Assembly: GCA_963842455.1 (NCBI GenBank)
Contig: CAWJHE010000005.1
Location: 1-64,000 of the forward strand
Length of the DNA stretch: 64,000 bases
Direction: 5' to 3'
DNA from: CAWJHE01 sp963842455
GTDB taxonomy: Bacteria; Chloroflexota; Anaerolineae; Anaerolineales; UBA4823
Shown here: positions 60,866-64,000 of the stretch, one piece after another
Layout of the letters: every line of letters starts with the position of its first letter
Position numbering within the stretch: the stretch's first letter is position 1
The notes under the pieces: generated by a model
Seen by the model: the letters and a program-made list of their open reading frames with translations, nothing else
What the model was told of the DNA's origin: nothing
Database searches by the model: none
Position numbers and translations under genes: made by a program

Positions 60866-61642
60866 TTATGATGGATCAATGCCTACCGGTCGAACCGGTA
60901 TGGAATGGTCCAATAGATATCTTTTCACCTGCCCAACCGTGAGTTGGTTGTCATGAAAAAGTGAAGCAGCCAGGGCGGCGTCCGCTTTGCCTTCTGTAAG
61001 CACCTGGGCAAAATGCTGTACATTGCCTGCTCCACCACTGGCGATCACTGGCACACGAACTGCATCGCAAACTGCCCGAGTTAAAGCGATATCATAACCA
61101 GCCAGTGTACCATCAGCGTCCATGCTGGTCAGTAAAATTTCACCAGCACCCATTGTTTCTGCTTTCAGCGCCCATTCTAAGGCATCCAGACCTGTTGGCG
61201 TCCTGCCGCCGTGGATATAGACCTCCCAACGGTCTTCATCACACTTTCTGGCATCCAAGGCCAACACGATACATTGGCTGCCGAATTTTTCTGCCCCTTC
61301 ACTCAGCAACTGAGGATTCTTCACAGCAGCGGTATTTATGCTAATTTTGTCGGCCCCAGAGAGCAGGGTCTTGCGGATATCATCCAGGCTGCGGATACCA
61401 CCGCCTACTGTGAGGGGAAGAAATATCTCATCTGCGACCTGCTGCACTTTGTCTAATGTGGTGTTGCGGTTTTCTGGGCTGGCTGAAATATCAAGAAATA
61501 CAAGCTCGTCGGCCCCCATTCTGTCATAGATACGTGCGTTCTCAACGGGATCACCGGCGTCTCTCAAGTTGATGAAATTCACGCCTTTTACCACTCTTCC
61601 GTCTTTTACATCCAGGCAAGGGATGATTCTTTTTGCTAGCAT
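60866..61642 (-). CDS. hisF: Imidazole glycerol phosphate synthase cyclase subunit
   Basis: 258-residue TIM barrel. Catalytic Asp in RIIPCLDVKDGRVVKG and the second in VLALDARK; phosphate-binding TVGGGIRS and VIASGGAGN. Works with HisH, which supplies ammonia from glutamine. GGAG lies before the ATG. Confidence 0.95.
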   Translation of the reverse strand: MLAKRIIPCLDVKDGRVVKGVNFINLRDAGDPVENARIYDRMGADELVFLDISASPENRNTTLDKVQQVADEIFLPLTVGGGIRSLDDIRKTLLSGADKISINTAAVKNPQLLSEGAEKFGSQCIVLALDARKCDEDRWEVYIHGGRTPTGLDALEWALKAETMGAGEILLTSMDADGTLAGYDIALTRAVCDAVRVPVIASGGAGNVQHFAQVLTEGKADAALAASLFHDNQLTVGQVKRYLLDHSIPVRPVGIDPS

Positions 61643-61676
61643 AGGTTTTTCTCCTTGACTGCGCTACGATGTGCCA

Positions 61677-62429
61677 TTAGGTTTGATAAGCCAGGGCATC
61701 ACTCAGACTGATTTTTTGATCATAGAGTGCTTTGCCGATGATCACACCAGACAGACCCGCCTGTTGAGATCGCTTGACATCCTCAATTGAGGCAACTCCT
61801 CCAGATGCGATCACCTCCAGGCCTGTATCGAGCGAAAATTGTCGGGTAGCGGGAATGTTCAGACCTGCGCCGCCCCCGTCCCGGCTGATATCCGTAAAAA
61901 TACAGGTGCGCAATCCCATTTGATAAAATCGCTGACCTAATTCAACGGGTGTTTCTTCCACAGGTTTTACCCATCCACGGATAAATACCATTTGGTCTTT
62001 CACATCCACTGCCAGCGCTAAACATGATGATCCAAATTCCTCGAGAGCTTGGGCAATAATTTTGGGATTTTCAACTGCTGAACTGCCAAGGATTACCCGA
62101 TTGACTCCCGAGGAAAGTAATTGACGAATATCGTTCAGAGAACGAACCCCGCCGCCCCATTGGATCGAGACTTCTATTGGGGATGTTGAGAACATGGTTA
62201 GAATGCGTTCCAAAGCCTGCAGGTTTTGATGGGTTGCCTCGCCAAAAGCGCCATCCAAATTGACCACATGCAACCATTTTGCACCCATTTCGATCCATTT
62301 TTGAGCAGTTTTTGCTGGATCTTGATCGTAAATGGTCTGCCGGTTTGGATCCCCTTGTACCAGACGGACTACCTGTCCCTGGCGCAAGTCAATGGCCGGA
62401 TAGATTGTGAAATGGGGCGAGTTAGTCAT
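61677..62429 (-). CDS. hisA: Phosphoribosylformimino-5-aminoimidazole carboxamide ribotide isomerase
   Basis: 250-residue TIM barrel, homologous to HisF. Catalytic Asp in TIYPAIDLRQGQVVRLVQG and in LAVDVKD; WGGGVRSLNDIRQLLSSG and EVIASGGVASIEDV bind the phosphates. The ATG overlaps the hisH stop (ATGA). Confidence 0.95.
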   Translation of the reverse strand: MTNSPHFTIYPAIDLRQGQVVRLVQGDPNRQTIYDQDPAKTAQKWIEMGAKWLHVVNLDGAFGEATHQNLQALERILTMFSTSPIEVSIQWGGGVRSLNDIRQLLSSGVNRVILGSSAVENPKIIAQALEEFGSSCLALAVDVKDQMVFIRGWVKPVEETPVELGQRFYQMGLRTCIFTDISRDGGGAGLNIPATRQFSLDTGLEVIASGGVASIEDVKRSQQAGLSGVIIGKALYDQKISLSDALAYQT

Positions 62430-63079
62430 GATATTAGCTCCGTGAAGTTTTGTAGAATTTGCAGTCCAACATGTTGGCTTTTTTCAGGGTGAAATTGCAC
62501 TCCAAACAGGTTGTTTCTACCGACAACTGAGGCAAAAATAGCCCCATACTCTGTGGTGGCTAAGCAATCCTGGTCATCTGCAGGTTGGCAATAAAAGCCA
62601 TGGTTGAAGTAAGCATAACTCCCAATGGGTAACCCGTTTAGCAAAGGGTTATCTTGTGTTGGATTAATTTGGTTCCAACCTGTATGCGGTATTTTCAGAG
62701 AAGTGTCATTGATGCGTCTAACGCAGCCTTGTAAAAAACCCAGGCCTTTCATATCGGGGGCTTCATCACTGTTTTCAAAAAAGAGTTGCATACCTAAACA
62801 AATTCCTAAAAAAGGTTTTCCTTGCTGGTACGCTTCCACTAAAGAGGAAATAAGCTCATATTTTTCCAGGCCGAGCATGCCATCTCTGAATGCGCCCACG
62901 CCGGGCAACACAATTTTGGAAGCGGAGCGGATATCCTGTGCAGATGAGGTCAGGCGAACCTGAGCGCCTACAGAAATCAGCGCTTTTTCAACGGAGCGCA
63001 GGTTCCCAATGCCATAGTCTACCAGGGCAATCAGCCCCCGGTTTCTGTGTTCATAACTGGTTAAGATGTTGTCAGCCAT
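62426..63079 (-). CDS. hisH: Imidazole glycerol phosphate synthase glutaminase subunit
   Basis: 217 residues. ALVDYGIGNLRSVEKAL, oxyanion VLPGVGAFRDGM, catalytic Cys in FLGICLGMQLFFENS and His-Glu pair in FGVQFHPEKS. An N-terminal extension of about 16 residues before LIALVDYG may mean a later start. Confidence 0.95.
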   Translation of the reverse strand: MADNILTSYEHRNRGLIALVDYGIGNLRSVEKALISVGAQVRLTSSAQDIRSASKIVLPGVGAFRDGMLGLEKYELISSLVEAYQQGKPFLGICLGMQLFFENSDEAPDMKGLGFLQGCVRRINDTSLKIPHTGWNQINPTQDNPLLNGLPIGSYAYFNHGFYCQPADDQDCLATTEYGAIFASVVGRNNLFGVQFHPEKSQHVGLQILQNFTELIS

Positions 63080-63095
63080 TTGGGTGATCCCTTAT

Positions 63096-63686
63096 TTAGA
63101 CCAGTGTACCTTTGGTACTGGGAACAGTACCCAGGCGGCGCTGGTCAAACCGGGTAGCATCGCACAAAGCGCGGCCGAGTGCTTTGAATAAAGCTTCTGC
63201 CTGGTGGTGGTCGTCGCGCCCGTAAAGGATGCGGGCATGTAGATTGGCGCGCGCATGTATTGCCAGGCTCTCAAAGAAGTGCGTGAAAAGACTGGTAGGA
63301 ATGTCGTGGATAGCAGGTGTCCGCCATTCAACCTGAATGACCGGGTATGGTCTCCCAGAAAGATCCAACGCTACAAAAGCCAGGGTTTCATCCATGGGAA
63401 CATAAGCAGATGCCATGCGCACGATGCCTTTGCGATCATCCAAAGCCTTGTCGAGCGCCTGTCCAAGCACAATGGCGATATCTTCTACGGTGTGATGATA
63501 ATCCACATCTAAATCGCCTTGGGCTTTGATGTCCAGGTCAAAAAGACCGTGAACGGCGATGTGGGTGAGCATGTGGTTGATGAAGCCAATGCCGGTATCT
63601 ATTTTATGCTTACCGGTCCCATCCAGGTTTATTCGAACAGATACATCTGTTTCCAGGGTTTTTCGGGTAATTTCTGCAATTCTCAT
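63096..63686 (-). CDS. hisB: Imidazoleglycerol-phosphate dehydratase
   Basis: 196 residues. Mn-binding histidine motifs TGIGFINHMLTHIAVHG, DVDYHHTVEDIAI, SLAIHARANLHA and DDHHQAEALFKALGRAL are complete. Monofunctional (no phosphatase domain). Two bases after hisC. Confidence 0.95.
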   Translation of the reverse strand: MRIAEITRKTLETDVSVRINLDGTGKHKIDTGIGFINHMLTHIAVHGLFDLDIKAQGDLDVDYHHTVEDIAIVLGQALDKALDDRKGIVRMASAYVPMDETLAFVALDLSGRPYPVIQVEWRTPAIHDIPTSLFTHFFESLAIHARANLHARILYGRDDHHQAEALFKALGRALCDATRFDQRRLGTVPSTKGTLV

Positions 63687-63688
63687 GT

Positions 63689-64000
63689 CTACTCCATTGA
63701 TCTGAGGAAACTTATCAGGCTGTCATCCTGTTGCGGGGTTCCGACACTGAAGCGGATATGATCTTGAAGACCAGGTTTATTGAAGTGGCGTACCAGGATT
63801 CCTGCTTGCGCAAGTTCGTTTTTTAACTGCAAAGCATCTTTTCCAAGCACTTTACAGAGGATGAAATTTGTTTTCGATGGGTATGGCTGCAACCAGGTTA
63901 TTTCAGCGAGCAATTTCGTAAGGCGTTCTCTCTCTTTGATAATTCTTTCACCCAATTCAGCGAGCTCTTGATGGTGATCAAGGGCCAAACAGGCAGCCGC
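63689..64000 (-). CDS. hisC: Histidinol-phosphate aminotransferase, C-terminal part
   Basis: Cut by the right window edge; about 104 residues remain, including LQPYPSKTNFILCKV, AGILVRHFNKPGLQDHIRFSVG, the C-terminal domain of class I/II aminotransferases with the carboxylate-binding Arg. The PLP lysine lies outside. First visible gene of the his operon. Confidence 0.88.
   Translation of the reverse strand, partial: AAACLALDHHQELAELGERIIKERERLTKLLAEITWLQPYPSKTNFILCKVLGKDALQLKNELAQAGILVRHFNKPGLQDHIRFSVGTPQQDDSLISFLRSME

Noticed and set aside
1..64000. CRISPR arrays, IS elements, tRNA or rRNA genes
   Set aside because: None recognised on reading both strands; no regularly spaced repeats, transposase motifs or tRNA cloverleaf signatures seen in the intergenic gaps.

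Overview
The window looks like chromosomal DNA from an anaerobic member of the Chloroflexota, most likely class Anaerolineae. This is inference from gene content, not from a marker gene: a pyruvate:ferredoxin oxidoreductase with a dihydroorotate-dehydrogenase-like neighbour, a bacterial Elp3, glutamate-mutase-L-like ASKHA protein next to a barrel-sandwich protein, an IPDTG-type surface anchor, selenium-dependent molybdenum hydroxylase accessory genes and moderate GC. There are no rRNA or tRNA genes, insertion sequences, phage genes or CRISPR arrays that I can see.

Layout. 1-1 kb: a consensus promoter, a short structured RNA ending in a terminator, then ribosomal protein bS21 and IF-1. 1-5.7 kb (minus): the DHOD-like gene and a PFOR gene broken by one in-frame stop and one frameshift. 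5.9-13.5 kb: a tightly packed, mostly uncharacterised membrane-protein operon, including a frameshifted MutL/GlmL-like ASKHA gene. 13.6-24 kb: housekeeping genes (phosphohexomutase, a cyclic-nucleotide/PH-domain membrane protein, def with a frameshift, recF, rsmG) and a divergent pair, a Trm9-like methyltransferase and Elp3, that together suggest a eukaryote-like wobble-uridine pathway. 24-35.7 kb: an alpha-glucoside/sucrose island with two LacI regulators, an AglEFG-type ABC importer lacking its ATPase, trehalose synthase, ROK fructokinase and amylosucrase. 35.8-47.8 kb: fhs, tilS, a sirtuin, mutL, a HAD phosphatase, a lone CoA-transferase subunit, a YhhQ transporter, a CtpA-type protease, a membrane metalloprotease and a flippase-like membrane protein. 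47.9-51.3 kb: a KimA-like potassium transporter with two RCK proteins. 52.3-57.4 kb: an orphan molybdopterin hydroxylase subunit with YqeB, a YqeC-MocA fusion and a second MocA. 57.6-60 kb: response regulator, ThpR, RsfS (apparently CTG-started), thioesterase, ferredoxin. 60.2-64 kb (minus): hisCBHAFIE, with hisC cut by the window edge.

Two window-wide patterns stand out. First, several genes have a TATAAT-like box ending only 6-7 bases before the ATG, so their mRNAs are probably leaderless; others in the same window have strong Shine-Dalgarno sequences. Second, three conserved genes (nifJ, the ASKHA gene, def) each carry a frameshift that is repaired by removing one T from the coding strand; since def is normally essential, sequence error has to be excluded before calling these pseudogenes.
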